A DNA stretch of 64,000 nucleotides from Nocardia wallacei (GCF_029868745.1 NZ_JARWOP010000313.1:1-64000), one strand, 5' to 3'; numbered from the stretch's first letter, positions 37,150-46,403 are shown. Numbers and translations are program-made. Notes: generated by a model from the sequence alone, not told the origin.

Positions 37150-37492
37150 AAGCGTGAGGGGGTGCAACACGGCGGGCAGGGCGGATCACCGGCGCACCTC
37201 GACACGAGCAACGCGCCTGCCGCATCCGGATGGCTGGTACCGGTGTGCCTGTCGGCGGAGGTCGCTGCCGGGCGGGGCGCCATGAACAAACCTGGCGCTA
37301 CATCCCCGCCGCCCGGGTCGAGCCCACCTTCACACCGTGAACCGTCCTGGTCGGAGCGTGCTCGCCGCCGATCCAGGAATACAGATACGTGATACCCGTG
37401 TTGTGGATCTCGGGTAAATCGTAGAAAAACGTAGAAGGCAGGGGTGGACCCCGAAGATGACCAGGTCAGCGGTGGTATAGGCTTTGTCGGTC

Positions 37493-38722
37493 ATGAAGTC
37501 GGCTTTCCCGGGTCCGGTCGGTGCGGTGCCCAAGACGGTCTACCTCGATCACGCGGCCACGACACCCATGTTTCCTGGCGCGGTCGAGGCGATGACGGCT
37601 GCCCTGCGCGGGGCGGGTAACGCGTCGTCGCTGCACGGTTCCGGGCGGTCGGCGCGGCGGCAGCTGGAGGAGGCGCGGGAGTCGATCGCGGCCGATCTGG
37701 GCGCGCGGCCGTCGGAGGTCATCTTCACCTCCGGCGGGACGGAGAGCGACAACCTCGGCGTGAAGGGGATCTACCGGGCGCGCCGTGACGCCGATCCGCA
37801 GCGGAGCCGGATTCTGGTCAGCGCCGTCGAACACCACGCGGTGCTCGATGCCGTCGAGTGGCTGGAACAGCACGAGGGCGCGCGGGTCACGCTGCTGGAG
37901 GTCGACGGAACCGGCACGGTATCGCCGCGCACGCTGCGCGCGGCGCTGTCCGAGCACGCCGCGGAGACGGCGCTGGTCACCGTCATGTGGGCCAACAACG
38001 AGGTCGGCGCCATCGAACCGATCGAAGAATTGGCCGCCGTCGCACAGGAATTCGATATCCCGATGCACAGCGACGCGGTGCAGGCCGCCGCGCAGCTGCC
38101 CATCGGGTTCGGCGCCAGTGGCCTGTCCGCGGCCAGTTTCGCGGGCCACAAGGTCGGCGGACCGCACGGCATCGGTGTGCTGCTGCTGGGCCGGCAGGTG
38201 CCGTGCGTGCCGATGATCCACGGCGGCGGCCACGAACGCGACCTGCGGTCGGGCACCTCCGACGTGCCCGCGGCGCTCGGCCTGGCGGCGGCGCTGCGCG
38301 AGACCGTGACCAGATTGCCCACGCGTACAGACGAATTGGTGCGGCTGCGGGACGCGCTGATCGCGGGTGTGCGGACGGCGATTCCCGACGCCGTCCTCAA
38401 CGGCCCGGAGGGCGTGCGCCGCCTGCCGGGCAACGCCCACTTCACTTTCCCCGGCTGCGAGGGCGATTCGCTGCTGATGCTGCTGGACGCCGCCGGGATC
38501 GAATGCTCCACGGGCTCGGCCTGCAACGCCGGGGTCGCCGCGCCCAGCCACGTGCTGCTGGCCATGGGCGTGGAAACCCGGCAGGCGCGCGGTTCGCTGC
38601 GATTCTCGTTGGGGCACACCACAACCGAATACGACATAGCGAGACTGCTGGAAGTGCTGCCGCCGGTGGTGGAGCGGGCCAAGGCGGCCGGGCTGGCCGG
38701 TGCGAAAGGAGGTACGCGATGA
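37493..38722 (+). CDS. iscS: Cysteine desulfurase (IscS/NifS family)
   Basis: The 409-residue PLP enzyme takes sulfur from cysteine as an enzyme-bound persulfide. The PLP Lys lies in [12 protein letters not shown] (about 221); the mobile persulfide Cys loop is [11 protein letters not shown] (about 346), PLP-contacting residues include HHAVLDA and SDAVQAA. The gene overlaps mnmA by ATGA, so it probably donates sulfur for tRNA 2-thiouridine. The ATG at 37493 follows a TATAGG box; a TTG three codons earlier is possible. Synteny with Rv3025c. Confidence 0.93.
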   Translation: MKSAFPGPVGAVPKTVYLDHAATTPMFPGAVEAMTAALRGAGNASSLHGSGRSARRQLEEARESIAADLGARPSEVIFTSGGTESDNLGVKGIYRARRDADPQRSRILVSAVEHHAVLDAVEWLEQHEGARVTLLEVDGTGTVSPRTLRAALSEHAAETALVTVMWANNEVGAIEPIEELAAVAQEFDIPMHSDAVQAAAQLPIGFGASGLSAASFAGHKVGGPHGIGVLLLGRQVPCVPMIHGGGHERDLRSGTSDVPAALGLAAALRETVTRLPTRTDELVRLRDALIAGVRTAIPDAVLNGPEGVRRLPGNAHFTFPGCEGDSLLMLLDAAGIECSTGSACNAGVAAPSHVLLAMGVETRQARGSLRFSLGHTTTEYDIARLLEVLPPVVERAKAAGLAGAKGGTR

Positions 38723-39837
38723 GAGTGCTCGCAGCGATGAGTGGCGGTGTGGATTCCGCCGTGGCGGCCGCCCGCGCGGTCGAGGCCGGTCATGAGGTGG
38801 TCGGCGTGCATCTGGCGCTGTCGGCGACGCCCGGAACGTTGCGCACCGGGTCGCGCGGCTGCTGCTCCAAGGAGGACGCCGGCGACGCCCGCCGCGCCGC
38901 GGACGTGCTCGGAATCCCTTTCTACGTGTGGGATTTCGCCGACCGCTTCAAGGAAGACGTGATCGACGACTTCGTCGCCGCCTACGCCGCCGGTGAGACC
39001 CCGAACCCCTGTCTGCGCTGCAACGAGAAGATCAAGTTCGCCGCGCTGGCGGACCGGGCGGTGGCACTCGGCTTCGACGCGGTCGCGACCGGCCACTACG
39101 CGCGGCTCGAGGACGGCGTGCTGCGCCGGGCGGTCGATGCCGACAAGGACCAGTCCTACGTGCTGGCCGTGCTCACGGCCGAGCAGCTGGGCCGCGCGAT
39201 GTTCCCGGTGGGCGACACCCCGAAGCCGCAGATCCGCGCCGAGGCCGCCGAACGCGGTCTCGCGGTGGCGGACAAGCCCGACTCGCACGACATCTGCTTC
39301 ATCCCCTCCGGCGACACCCGCGCGTTCCTGGGTGCCAAGATCGGCGTCCGGCCGGGGGCGATCGTCGATTCCGACGGGCGCAAGCTGGCCGAACACGAAG
39401 GGGTGCACGGCTTTACGATCGGTCAGCGCAAGGGGCTCGGGTTGCCCGGGCCCGCGCCGGACGGCCGTCCGCGCTACGTCACCGAGATCGATCCGGATTC
39501 CGGCACCGTGCGGGTCGGCGGCGCCGAGGACCTCGAGGTGTCCACGGTGCTGGCGGAGCGGCCGATCTGGACCTCCGGCGCCGCGCCGGACGGGCCGATC
39601 GAGTGCGTGGCCCAGGTGCGCGCGCACGGCGGCACCGCGCCCGCGGTCGCGGAGGCGGTCGACGGTGGCCTCGTGGTGCGGTTGCGGGAGCCGCTGACCG
39701 GGGTGGCCCGCGGCCAGGCCGTGGTGCTGTACCGCCCGGACCCGGCGGGCGACGAGGTGATCGGCAGCGGCACCATCAGCGGCACCGCCCGCGCCGAGGC
39801 GGATCTGGTGCGGTCGACGCCCGACTCGGCCCGCTGA
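38719..39837 (+). CDS. mnmA: tRNA-specific 2-thiouridylase MnmA
   Basis: The 372-residue enzyme adenylates and thiolates U34 of Lys/Glu/Gln tRNAs. The PP-loop is [13 protein letters not shown] (about 6); the catalytic Cys pair is in [12 protein letters not shown] (about 95-100) and DICFIPSGD (about 192), with DKDQSYVL between. AGGAGG precedes the ATG, which overlaps the iscS stop. Length agrees with the family. The C-terminal beta-barrel (about 270-370) binds tRNA. Confidence 0.94.
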   Translation: MRVLAAMSGGVDSAVAAARAVEAGHEVVGVHLALSATPGTLRTGSRGCCSKEDAGDARRAADVLGIPFYVWDFADRFKEDVIDDFVAAYAAGETPNPCLRCNEKIKFAALADRAVALGFDAVATGHYARLEDGVLRRAVDADKDQSYVLAVLTAEQLGRAMFPVGDTPKPQIRAEAAERGLAVADKPDSHDICFIPSGDTRAFLGAKIGVRPGAIVDSDGRKLAEHEGVHGFTIGQRKGLGLPGPAPDGRPRYVTEIDPDSGTVRVGGAEDLEVSTVLAERPIWTSGAAPDGPIECVAQVRAHGGTAPAVAEAVDGGLVVRLREPLTGVARGQAVVLYRPDPAGDEVIGSGTISGTARAEADLVRSTPDSAR

Positions 39838-39968
39838 GGCGGGTGCGCCGTAGGCTGTGGGTATCGCGTCCGGACGCGCGGTGACGTCGACGTCCGCGGT
39901 CCGCGACGATTCCGCAGTGGCGCTTCGCGCGCGCCGACATCGCAATCGAACGAGCTGGATGGTGCACG

Positions 39969-41006
39969 GTGACCTCGGGTGAACAAGTACTGCAAGGCGG
40001 CATCGCGACCGGTGTCGGGTCCTGGCCGGGCACCGACGTGCGCGAGGCGGCGGCGACCATCGTCGGCGAACTGGGCAACCTGCCGCACCTGGTCGAATTG
40101 CCCGCCCGCGGAGCGGGTTCGGATCTGATCGGGCGCGCCTCGGCGCTGCTGGTGGACATGCAGTTCGAGACCTCGACCCGCGCCTACCGGATGGCGCCGC
40201 GGCCCGGCTCGGTCTCGCGGCGCGCGTTCGATCTGCTGCGCACGGATCTCGACGCGCTCGAAGAGGCTTGGGAGACAGCGGGTCTGGCCGGGACCGGCCG
40301 ATCCGTGAAGGTGCAGGCGCCGGGCCCGCTGACGCTCGCCGCACAGGTCGAACTCGCCAACGGACATCGGGTACTCACCGATCCCGGTGCGGTGCGCGAT
40401 CTTTCGGCGTCGCTGGCCGAGGGCCTCAGCGAGCACGTCGCCGAGGTCGGCAAGCGGCTCGGCGCGAATGTCGTGGTGCAACTGGACGAACCGTCGCTGA
40501 CCGCGGTGCTCGAGGGCGCCATCCGTGGCGCGAGCGTACTGCACACCGTGCGCGCGGTGCCGGAGCCCGAAGCCCTCGACATCCTCGAAACCGTCGTGAC
40601 CGCGCCGGACGCGCCGGTCCTGGTGCACACCTGTGCCGCACCGCCCGCACTCGGCCTGCTGCGCGGAAGTTCCGCCGCCGCAATCGGTTTCGATCTCGCC
40701 GTGATCGGCCCCGCCGACCTCGACGGCGTCGGTGAACTGCTCGATTCCGGCAAGCTCCTGGCTCTCGGGCTGGTGCCGACCGCCGCCCCGGCCCGCCCCG
40801 TCACCTGGCGGGAGGTCGCCGAGCCCGGCGTCCGGTTGATCGACCGACTCGGCTTCCCCCGCCGCCTGCTGCGCGAGCGGATCCTCGTCACGCCCGCGTG
40901 CGGGCTGGCCGACGCCTCGCAGGCCTGGGCACGCCGCGCCCTCGAGCTGGCGACCGAAACCGCCCGGATCTTCTCTCAGGAACCGGAGTCGATCACCTTC
41001 GAGTGA
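39969..41006 (+). CDS. MetE C-terminal-like protein (Rv3015c-like)
   Basis: The 345-residue TIM-barrel protein resembles the catalytic half of cobalamin-independent methionine synthase: GIATGVGSWPGTDV at the start, VQLDEPSL (about 168), zinc ligands in VLVHTCAAPP and in LVTPACGLADAS (about 312). The N-terminal half of true MetE is absent, as in Rv3015c, so it may methylate another thiol or act in methionine salvage. The GTG start is 131 bp after mnmA with no feature in the gap. Confidence 0.8.
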   Translation: MTSGEQVLQGGIATGVGSWPGTDVREAAATIVGELGNLPHLVELPARGAGSDLIGRASALLVDMQFETSTRAYRMAPRPGSVSRRAFDLLRTDLDALEEAWETAGLAGTGRSVKVQAPGPLTLAAQVELANGHRVLTDPGAVRDLSASLAEGLSEHVAEVGKRLGANVVVQLDEPSLTAVLEGAIRGASVLHTVRAVPEPEALDILETVVTAPDAPVLVHTCAAPPALGLLRGSSAAAIGFDLAVIGPADLDGVGELLDSGKLLALGLVPTAAPARPVTWREVAEPGVRLIDRLGFPRRLLRERILVTPACGLADASQAWARRALELATETARIFSQEPESITFE

Positions 41007-41012
41007 CGGCCG

Positions 41013-41378
41013 TCAGCCGCCGAAATAGGGGCGGGCGCCCGGGTGGCCCAACTGCCAGTTCTGCGGTTTGCCAGGCGGATACTCGACCGGGATCTGGTCG
41101 CCGGGGGAGGGCCACTGGTTCACGTCCCACGCGAACCGGCCGTAGACCGTCTCGCCGCCGACCGACGGACCCGAGATCGTGCCGGTGATGGTCACGTATT
41201 GATTCCCCTGCGCGGCCGGGCGCGGACTGACCCCGGTCACGTGCAAGGTCCCCACCTCGGGCTGCGGTCGATTCGAGCCCGCCCCGCCCCTCGTCCCGCC
41301 GCCCCGCCCCCGCCGATACGCCATGACCAGCGCCACGAGCACCACGACAGCGGTCACCAGAAACGCGATCTCCAACAT
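41013..41378 (-). CDS. Membrane-anchored hypothetical protein
   Basis: The 121-residue product has one N-terminal helix (about 4-20, IAFLVTAVVVLVALVMA), a Gly/Arg linker and a C-terminal globular part (about 45-121) with beta-rich content (YVTITGTISGPSVGG). I do not recognise a family. It converges tightly with the MetE-like gene (6 nt between stops). Confidence 0.6.
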   Translation of the reverse strand: MLEIAFLVTAVVVLVALVMAYRRGRGGGTRGGAGSNRPQPEVGTLHVTGVSPRPAAQGNQYVTITGTISGPSVGGETVYGRFAWDVNQWPSPGDQIPVEYPPGKPQNWQLGHPGARPYFGG

Positions 41379-41471
41379 GCCACCATGGTATGCGGGCGCG
41401 CCTGCGGCTACGTTGCTCAGCGGGGTCTCGCGGCAGTCCCGCGCCGCGTCCGCTCGCTGTTCACGCCTGGG

Positions 41472-42728
41472 TCAGTGCGTGGTCAGTTCGGTGGCGCCCT
41501 GGGGTGTGCGGCGTAGTTGCCAGACGGCGGTGCGGCGGGATTGGGAGCGGCCGTTGCCGCGGTCGATCAGGGTGCGGTTGCGGGTGGTGAAGATCAGCTG
41601 GGCGCCGCGGGAGTTGGTTTCCGGGTTCTGGAACAACTGGATCAGGCGGTCGGTCGCGTCGCCGGTGAGGTGGGTGTCGATATCGTCGACGGCCAGCACC
41701 CGGCCGGTGTCCAGGGCGTCCAGTATGGGCGGGAGCAGGCGCAGCAGGGCCAGGGTCGCGGTGGACTCGTCGGTGATGTCGAACGCGGCATCGATGCCCT
41801 CGTGCACCAGGCCCAGGCCGACGCCGCGGCGGGCCACCATGCGGGAGTAGAGGGTGTCGCGGGCGGCGCGCAGGTTGCTCAGTTCGCGTTCGAGCCCGGT
41901 CGGAGTCAGTCCGTGGGTCGCCCGCAATTGCTCGGCGCGGGCGGGCGAGGCCAGGCAGGCGTCGAGTTCGCTTGCGGCACCGGCGATATCGCCGTCCAGG
42001 TCGCGCAGATAGTCCGCGTACAGCGGGTCGTTCTCGGCGATCAGCAGATCCTCGATGCCGAGATCGGCCGACCGCAACAGCGTGAGCAGCCGCGCGGCGT
42101 TGCCCTCGGAGCGGGAGATGTGGCTGCCGAGCTGGTGTGCGATCGTCTGCGTATCCTGTTGCCCCCGTTGCACATCCAGCTGCGCGGAGAACCAGCGGTA
42201 CGCCGGGACCAGCGCCTCGGCGTACATCTGGCCGGTCAGGCTGAGCAGCAGCGCGTTCGGGCGCACCAGCGGCGCCAGCGCCCCGATGCCGTAGCGGACC
42301 GGCTCGAACAGCGGGCCGAGCCGCACGTCCGCGCCCTCGCGCTCGAAGACGATGCGCTTGCGGTTGTGCGGGTGGCTGTGCAGCCATTCGGCAGTGACAT
42401 CGGCGTTGTCGAGGCGGAATCCGTAGGTGTAGGGCACGCCCTCGGCCACGAACGTGGCGACGAATTCCGATGGCCGGTCGGCGAATCCGAGATGCGGCGA
42501 CCGCACCGGGCCGGCGTAGGGATCCCAGCCGGTGACGGAGTTCAGCACCGCGTCGCGCATATGACCCAGCGCGTCGATCAGGCTGGACTTGCCGGTCGCG
42601 GCGGTGCCGTGCACCGCGGTCACCGGTGCGGGCAGCGCCCCCGCTCGGCTGCCGACCAACCGCAGCTCCTGCGTCTCGGCCAGCGATCTGTGGTTCGTCA
42701 CCTGAAAACTCCGCAACACCCGTGCCAT
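41472..42728 (-). CDS. AAA15/OLD-like ATPase
   Basis: The 418-residue ABC-like ATPase begins RVLRSFQVTNHRS, then Walker A VHGTAATGKSSLIDAL (about 36), a long coiled insertion (about 180-320) and the ABC-type end: VLAVDDIDTHL as Walker B, where the usual DE is DD, then LIFTTRNRTLID. This layout is that of RecF/OLD-type ATPases in phage defence and DNA repair; here there is no TOPRIM or nuclease domain. It is divergent from the ArsR-AHSA1 gene with a large palindrome between. The ATG at 42728 is chosen over MPLS (42764) and MSMPL (42770), which overlap or adjoin the operator. Confidence 0.75.
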   Translation of the reverse strand: MARVLRSFQVTNHRSLAETQELRLVGSRAGALPAPVTAVHGTAATGKSSLIDALGHMRDAVLNSVTGWDPYAGPVRSPHLGFADRPSEFVATFVAEGVPYTYGFRLDNADVTAEWLHSHPHNRKRIVFEREGADVRLGPLFEPVRYGIGALAPLVRPNALLLSLTGQMYAEALVPAYRWFSAQLDVQRGQQDTQTIAHQLGSHISRSEGNAARLLTLLRSADLGIEDLLIAENDPLYADYLRDLDGDIAGAASELDACLASPARAEQLRATHGLTPTGLERELSNLRAARDTLYSRMVARRGVGLGLVHEGIDAAFDITDESTATLALLRLLPPILDALDTGRVLAVDDIDTHLTGDATDRLIQLFQNPETNSRGAQLIFTTRNRTLIDRGNGRSQSRRTAVWQLRRTPQGATELTTH

Positions 42729-42770
42729 CCTGCCGTCCGCCTCGCCTAGCCGCGACAGCGGCATTGACAT

Positions 42771-42814
42771 GCAACCAAACGGATGCCTATTGTGAAAGGC
42801 ATCCAAATGGTTGC
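42771..42814. promoter_or_regulatory. 44-bp nested palindrome between the ATPase and ArsR-AHSA1 genes
   Basis: Outer arms GCAACCA (42771-42777) and TGGTTGC (42808-42814) enclose inner arms GGATGCC (42781-42787) and GGCATCC (42798-42804). It lies 17 bp from the regulator GTG and 43 bp from the ATPase ATG, so one regulator dimer pair could control both. Autoregulation by the ArsR domain is inferred. Confidence 0.75.
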
Positions 42815-42830
42815 CTATGGAGGTGGCGAA

Positions 42831-43616
42831 GTGGACGAGGTGTTCAAGGCGCTGGCCGATCCCAGCCGACGCCTGCTGCTGGACAGCCTGAACGCGGACA
42901 ACGGGCAGACCTTGCGCGAACTGTGCGCCGGGCTGGACATGACCCGCCAGGCGGTCAGCAAGCATCTGGCCGTGCTCGAGTCGGCGAACCTGGTGACCAC
43001 CCGCCGCCGCGGCCGGGAAAAGCTGCACTACCTCAACGCCGAACCCGTCAACGCCATCGCCGACCGCTGGATCAACCGCTACGACCGGGGGCGCATAGCA
43101 GCCCTCGCCGACCTGAAAACCGCACTGGAGGGCACGAACATGAGCGAAGAATTCGTCTACACCACGTACATCAAGACAACGGACCGCAAGCTGTGGCAGG
43201 CACTCACCGACCCCGCCTTCACGAAGCAGTACTGGGGCGCCTCCTTCGACACCGACTGGCAGCCGGGCTCGGTCATGACCTGGTACGAAAAGGATTGGAA
43301 GAGCACCGACCCCGAGCAGGTGGTGCTGGAAGCGGAGCCGTACCGCAAACTGTCCTACACCTGGCACACGATGAGCCTCGAACACGCGGACGCGTTCGGT
43401 ATCGACCACCAGACGGCGCGGCAGTGGATGACCGAGCCACGCTCCAAGGTGACGTTCGAGATCGAGCCCATGGGTGAGATCGTGAAACTCACTGTCGTAC
43501 ACGACGGTTTCGAACCGGACAGCGCGCTGCTGAAGGCGCTCAGCGGCGGCTGGCCGAGCATCCTGGCCAACCTGAAGACACTGCTGGAGACCGGCGAGGT
43601 GTTGCGGTTCGAGTGA
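42831..43616 (+). CDS. ArsR-type HTH fused to AHSA1/SRPBCC domain
   Basis: The 261-residue fusion has an ArsR winged HTH (about 1-95: EVFKALADPSRRLLLDSL, TRQAVSKHLAVLESANLV) and an AHSA1/START-like ligand-binding domain (about 105-261: TTDRKLWQALTDP, TKQYWGASFDTDW). No metal-binding Cys pair is seen, so it probably senses a hydrophobic ligand. More often the two domains are separate adjacent genes. GGAGGT 6 nt before the GTG at 42831 fixes the start; an ATG at 42807 lies inside the palindrome. Confidence 0.83.
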   Translation: MDEVFKALADPSRRLLLDSLNADNGQTLRELCAGLDMTRQAVSKHLAVLESANLVTTRRRGREKLHYLNAEPVNAIADRWINRYDRGRIAALADLKTALEGTNMSEEFVYTTYIKTTDRKLWQALTDPAFTKQYWGASFDTDWQPGSVMTWYEKDWKSTDPEQVVLEAEPYRKLSYTWHTMSLEHADAFGIDHQTARQWMTEPRSKVTFEIEPMGEIVKLTVVHDGFEPDSALLKALSGGWPSILANLKTLLETGEVLRFE

Positions 43617-43796
43617 ATTGCCGATGACCGGCGGCTGATTCGCGGCGGGCGGCCTGTGGAATCCATCCCGGGCACGCCTGCCACGCCGCGATGTCCCAAT
43701 TACGAACCGCTGGTCCGCGGGGCAGCACACTCCGACCACGCTGCCGTAGATCACTACGAGTGCTACGAGCGCCAACCATGCCGCTGTGGTGCTCAT
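43617..43796 (-). pseudogene. Small membrane protein without in-frame stop
   Basis: The ATG at 43796 overlaps the stop of the preceding gene (ATGA). The product starts MSTTAAWLALVALVVIYGSV, one helix, then CCPADQRFVIGTSRRG, a pattern typical of short proteins in TPR-regulator clusters. No stop codon occurs in this frame until 41471, so it would read antisense through the ArsR-AHSA1 gene and then in frame into the ATPase (774 residues). The natural 3' end seems lost; the left boundary given is an estimate. Confidence 0.5.
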
Positions 43797-44104
43797 GTTC
43801 GTCTCACCTGGCACGAGAGCATGGCCCAGCGAGCAAAACTCATTCGGGGAGTGGCAGTTTCGACGTCCACTATGCACATCAGTGCGTGTAGCTGGATCAC
43901 GTCCAGGTGGCTGGGTGAGGGCGTGATCACGGCGTCGACGTCGGCGGCGCGCACCTGATCGACCAGCGGGATTGCGGATGGGTCGGGCCAGTACAGTGCG
44001 TAGCCGAGTCGCCGTGCGAGCTGGCGGATCCGGGCGTTCTCCCACTCTCCCCACGGACTGACGGCGAGGTCTACCCACGCGAATGCGGTCGGGTGTGTCC
44101 TCAT
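43793..44104 (-). CDS. Conserved hypothetical protein of a TPR-regulator cluster
   Basis: The 103-residue product starts MRTHPTAFAWVDLAVSP and contains ENARIRQLARRLGYAL and VDAVITPSPSHLDVIQLHA. Its layout resembles resolvase-like or response-type small proteins found beside XRE/TPR regulators in Streptomyces and Nocardia; no function is known to me. The ATG overlaps the TGA of the gene before (ATGA), and its own stop overlaps the next ATG, giving a tight three-gene operon. Confidence 0.6.
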   Translation of the reverse strand: MRTHPTAFAWVDLAVSPWGEWENARIRQLARRLGYALYWPDPSAIPLVDQVRAADVDAVITPSPSHLDVIQLHALMCIVDVETATPRMSFARWAMLSCQVRRT

Positions 44105-44349
44105 GGCCGTGCTGCTGTCGTGTCCGTCGTGGTGTGTGTCGAGCGGTCGTCGAGCACACGCGTACCCGACCATGGGCACCGTTCGCGGTCCTGTACTCGG
44201 TGAGAGGCGATCTTGCCGTCCACCAACGGGATGAGGCCATCACACAACCACGATGGGCAGGCCACGCTGACCAGCTCGCCGGTGTCTGCCGACATGTTTC
44301 CAATACCGCACTGAGACAACAGAATCCATGGCGTGTTGCCATCGCACAT
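44101..44349 (-). CDS. Small Cys-containing hypothetical protein of the TPR-regulator cluster
   Basis: The 82-residue product starts MCDGNTPWILLSQCGIG and contains VACPSWLCDG and DRERCPWSGTRV. Spaced Cys residues and the LVDGKIASH...CPWSG pattern suggest a small metal-binding domain like those beside TPR regulators in actinomycetes. GGAAGG 8 nt upstream supports the ATG at 44349. Function unknown. Confidence 0.5.
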   Translation of the reverse strand: MCDGNTPWILLSQCGIGNMSADTGELVSVACPSWLCDGLIPLVDGKIASHRVQDRERCPWSGTRVLDDRSTHTTTDTTAARP

Positions 44350-44575
44350 CTCGGATGCCTTCCGTGTAGATCCAGTGGGAAGCACCCGGCTGACGAAGGT
44401 CTATGCAAGATCCGGAGTGGGAGGAGAGCAGCGCCGCCGGGCGCACCTAGAAGTCTGGCGACGGAGGTCACCCCGGAGTAAGTTCGTCAAAGGTGTTGAA
44501 AGGTGTTGAATCGGCCGTCGACGAGACCTGGGAGAACCGCAAGTCCGGCCGAACGCGTCAACCATTCGGCGGTGG

Positions 44576-45784
44576 GTGGATGAAGGTGGGCGTCCGCGTT
44601 CACCTGTCCCGGAAATCCTGGCGGACTTGTTCTCCGCGCGGTTCGGTTACCGGGTGACCACCTATGACCTCGGGTTCGGGGACACGCCGGCGGTTGACCG
44701 GGCACTGGTGTACAACCCATCGTTGAAGGTGACTATCGAAGCAGTAGCAGACCTCGGGAGAGCCGACGTGGACCGTAGAAAGTTCCTCATCGCCGCGCCG
44801 TTCGCTGCGGCTGCGGCCATCGGACCGTCTCGTGATTGGCTGCTGAACACGCTGGATCAGTTGCCTGACGGAGGGCAGCGGGTCAGGCTCGAAGATGTCA
44901 CCGCTGTGAAGAATATGTTCTCCCACTTCCAGGAGATGGACATTTTCCAGGGTGGAGGCAGCGGCCGACTTGTTCTGGCTGCGTACATGAACGAGCACGT
45001 GTATCCACTGCTGCGGCGGACGTTCACAGAGGAAGTGCGGCGAGCGCTTTCCGGTGCGGCGGCTGAGCAGACGTACTTGCTCGGATGGATGGCGTTCGAC
45101 AGCGGTGAGCACGGTGCGGCTCAGCGATATCTCGTTCAGGCGTTGCGGTTGTCGGAGGAGTCGAAGGACGCCGCGCTCGGTGCTCATGTTCTTGCTGGAA
45201 TGGCCGATCAGGCGTCGCTACTCGGTCACCCCCAGGAAGGCCAGCGGCTCGCGCAGGCCGGTCGTCAAGGGCTTGCGAAGGCGAATTCGCCTGCGTGCCT
45301 TGCGGATCTGTGGACTCTCGAGGCCCGTGCGCTAGCCATGATGGGTGACAAATGCGGCACCGCGCACGCGATCAACGAGGCAGAACGCGTTTTCGACAAG
45401 ATCGATCCGAACGCCGAGCCGGAATGGGCACGCTTCATCGACCCGGCATACATCTGCGGGGAGTGGGCGAATGCCTTCCGTGATCTCGGACTGCCGGAAA
45501 ATGCGGAGCCCCATGCGCGCCGGTCGATTGCCTACGCGCGCAGCCAGAATCGCGCCCGCCGCGGCGCGCTGTCCCACGCGGCGCTGGCAGTCACTCACAT
45601 TCAGAGCCGAGACCTCGACGCTGCGTACGTCGCGGCGGTCCGCACCGTCGACTTGTCCCGGAAGGTCAAGTCTTCACGGTCGGTGGAGGCAGTCCGCGAC
45701 GTCCAGCGGCAGATGAGGTCGTTCGGGCCGCATCCGCTGGTCGCGGACTTCAACGAGCGTGCCCGCGTGCTACTGGTTGCGTAG
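44576..45784 (+). CDS. TPR-domain transcriptional regulator, N-terminal HTH incomplete
   Basis: The 402-residue frame matches XRE/TPR regulators of actinomycetes from the end of the HTH (WVDEGGRPRSPVPEILADLF) through the linker DRRKFLIAAPFAAAAA to a TPR-like helical domain (about 150-400, e.g. LGWMAFDSGEHGAAQRYLVQ). The usual first 40-60 residues containing the recognition helix are missing: codons up to 44510 read STIRR before the GTG, then a stop. A tandem 10-bp duplication AGGTGTTGAA lies at 44491-44510. It may be 5'-truncated. A flavoprotein gene follows, as in intact clusters. Confidence 0.65.
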   Translation: MDEGGRPRSPVPEILADLFSARFGYRVTTYDLGFGDTPAVDRALVYNPSLKVTIEAVADLGRADVDRRKFLIAAPFAAAAAIGPSRDWLLNTLDQLPDGGQRVRLEDVTAVKNMFSHFQEMDIFQGGGSGRLVLAAYMNEHVYPLLRRTFTEEVRRALSGAAAEQTYLLGWMAFDSGEHGAAQRYLVQALRLSEESKDAALGAHVLAGMADQASLLGHPQEGQRLAQAGRQGLAKANSPACLADLWTLEARALAMMGDKCGTAHAINEAERVFDKIDPNAEPEWARFIDPAYICGEWANAFRDLGLPENAEPHARRSIAYARSQNRARRGALSHAALAVTHIQSRDLDAAYVAAVRTVDLSRKVKSSRSVEAVRDVQRQMRSFGPHPLVADFNERARVLLVA

Positions 45785-45827
45785 CAGCGGGTACGCGGAA
45801 GCGGTCCATCCGTTGCCATGAACGACG

Positions 45828-46403
45828 ATGAGGGACATGAACGAGCAGGGAAGCCCTGTCCTGTATGCCATCGTGACCGGTTCGCCCGCGGCGCGTGATG
45901 TGGGCAAATTGGTCGAGCTGGCTCAGGGGGACGGCTGGGACGTATGCGTGATCGCTTCGCCGGACGGCCGCCGATTCATCGATGCGGACGCGCTGGCGGC
46001 CAAGACCGGATATCCCGTACGCAGTCAATACAAGGAGCCCGGCGCACCTGACGTACTGCCACCCGCCGACGGAATGATCGCCGCACCCATCACCTGCAAT
46101 TCGGTCGCCAAATGGGCTGCCGGAATTTCGGACACCCTGCCCCTCGGGCTTCTCGTGGAAGCGGTAGGGAAGGGCCTTCCCGTGGTGGCTGTACCGTTCT
46201 CCAACCGAGCACAGATGAGCTTTCCCGCAATCCGGACCGGCATGCGCAATCTGTCGGAATGGGGCGTAACGGTGCTCACGGGCGACGAGCACGAGCCGGG
46301 CACGGGGGAGCGGTTCCTCCCTCGGTTTCCTTGGGTGACTGCGTGGCGCGCTCTACTCGAGCATCCTCGACTTACCGTGCCGGGCGGGAGTGCTGGTCGG
46401 TAG
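45828..46403 (+). CDS. Flavoprotein (HFCD/PPC-decarboxylase-like)
   Basis: The 191-residue protein has the flavoprotein fold of phosphopantothenoyl-cysteine decarboxylases: VLYAIVTGSPAARDVGKLVE at the start, MIAAPITCNSVAKWAAGISD (about 86, FMN-binding) and KGLPVVAVPFSNRAQM. Such genes very often follow TPR regulators in actinomycetes; substrate unknown. The ATG at 45828 is used; MNEQG at 45837 is equally possible. It starts 44 nt after the regulator. Confidence 0.75.
   Translation: MRDMNEQGSPVLYAIVTGSPAARDVGKLVELAQGDGWDVCVIASPDGRRFIDADALAAKTGYPVRSQYKEPGAPDVLPPADGMIAAPITCNSVAKWAAGISDTLPLGLLVEAVGKGLPVVAVPFSNRAQMSFPAIRTGMRNLSEWGVTVLTGDEHEPGTGERFLPRFPWVTAWRALLEHPRLTVPGGSAGR

Larger units (their letters stand above)
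36985..37492. promoter_or_regulatory. Intergenic regulatory region between the F0 operon and iscS
   Basis: About 500 bp without a supported gene. It contains two palindromes listed separately, a direct repeat CGGACAA near 37077 and 37096, and, next to iscS, a TATAGG box 11 nt before the ATG. On the minus strand 37298-37465 has an uninterrupted 55-codon frame without start codon whose last 40 codons look protein-like; it contains a TTA codon and may be a remnant. Confidence 0.5.

Noticed and set aside
37015-37392. 125-codon plus-strand frame upstream of iscS
   Set aside because: No ribosome-binding site, runs through both palindromes, and composition is not protein-like.
41472-44471. Continuous 999-codon minus-strand frame as one giant protein
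   Set aside because: Its middle is antisense to a well-supported ArsR-AHSA1 gene and has shadow-like composition; only its ends are recognisable genes.
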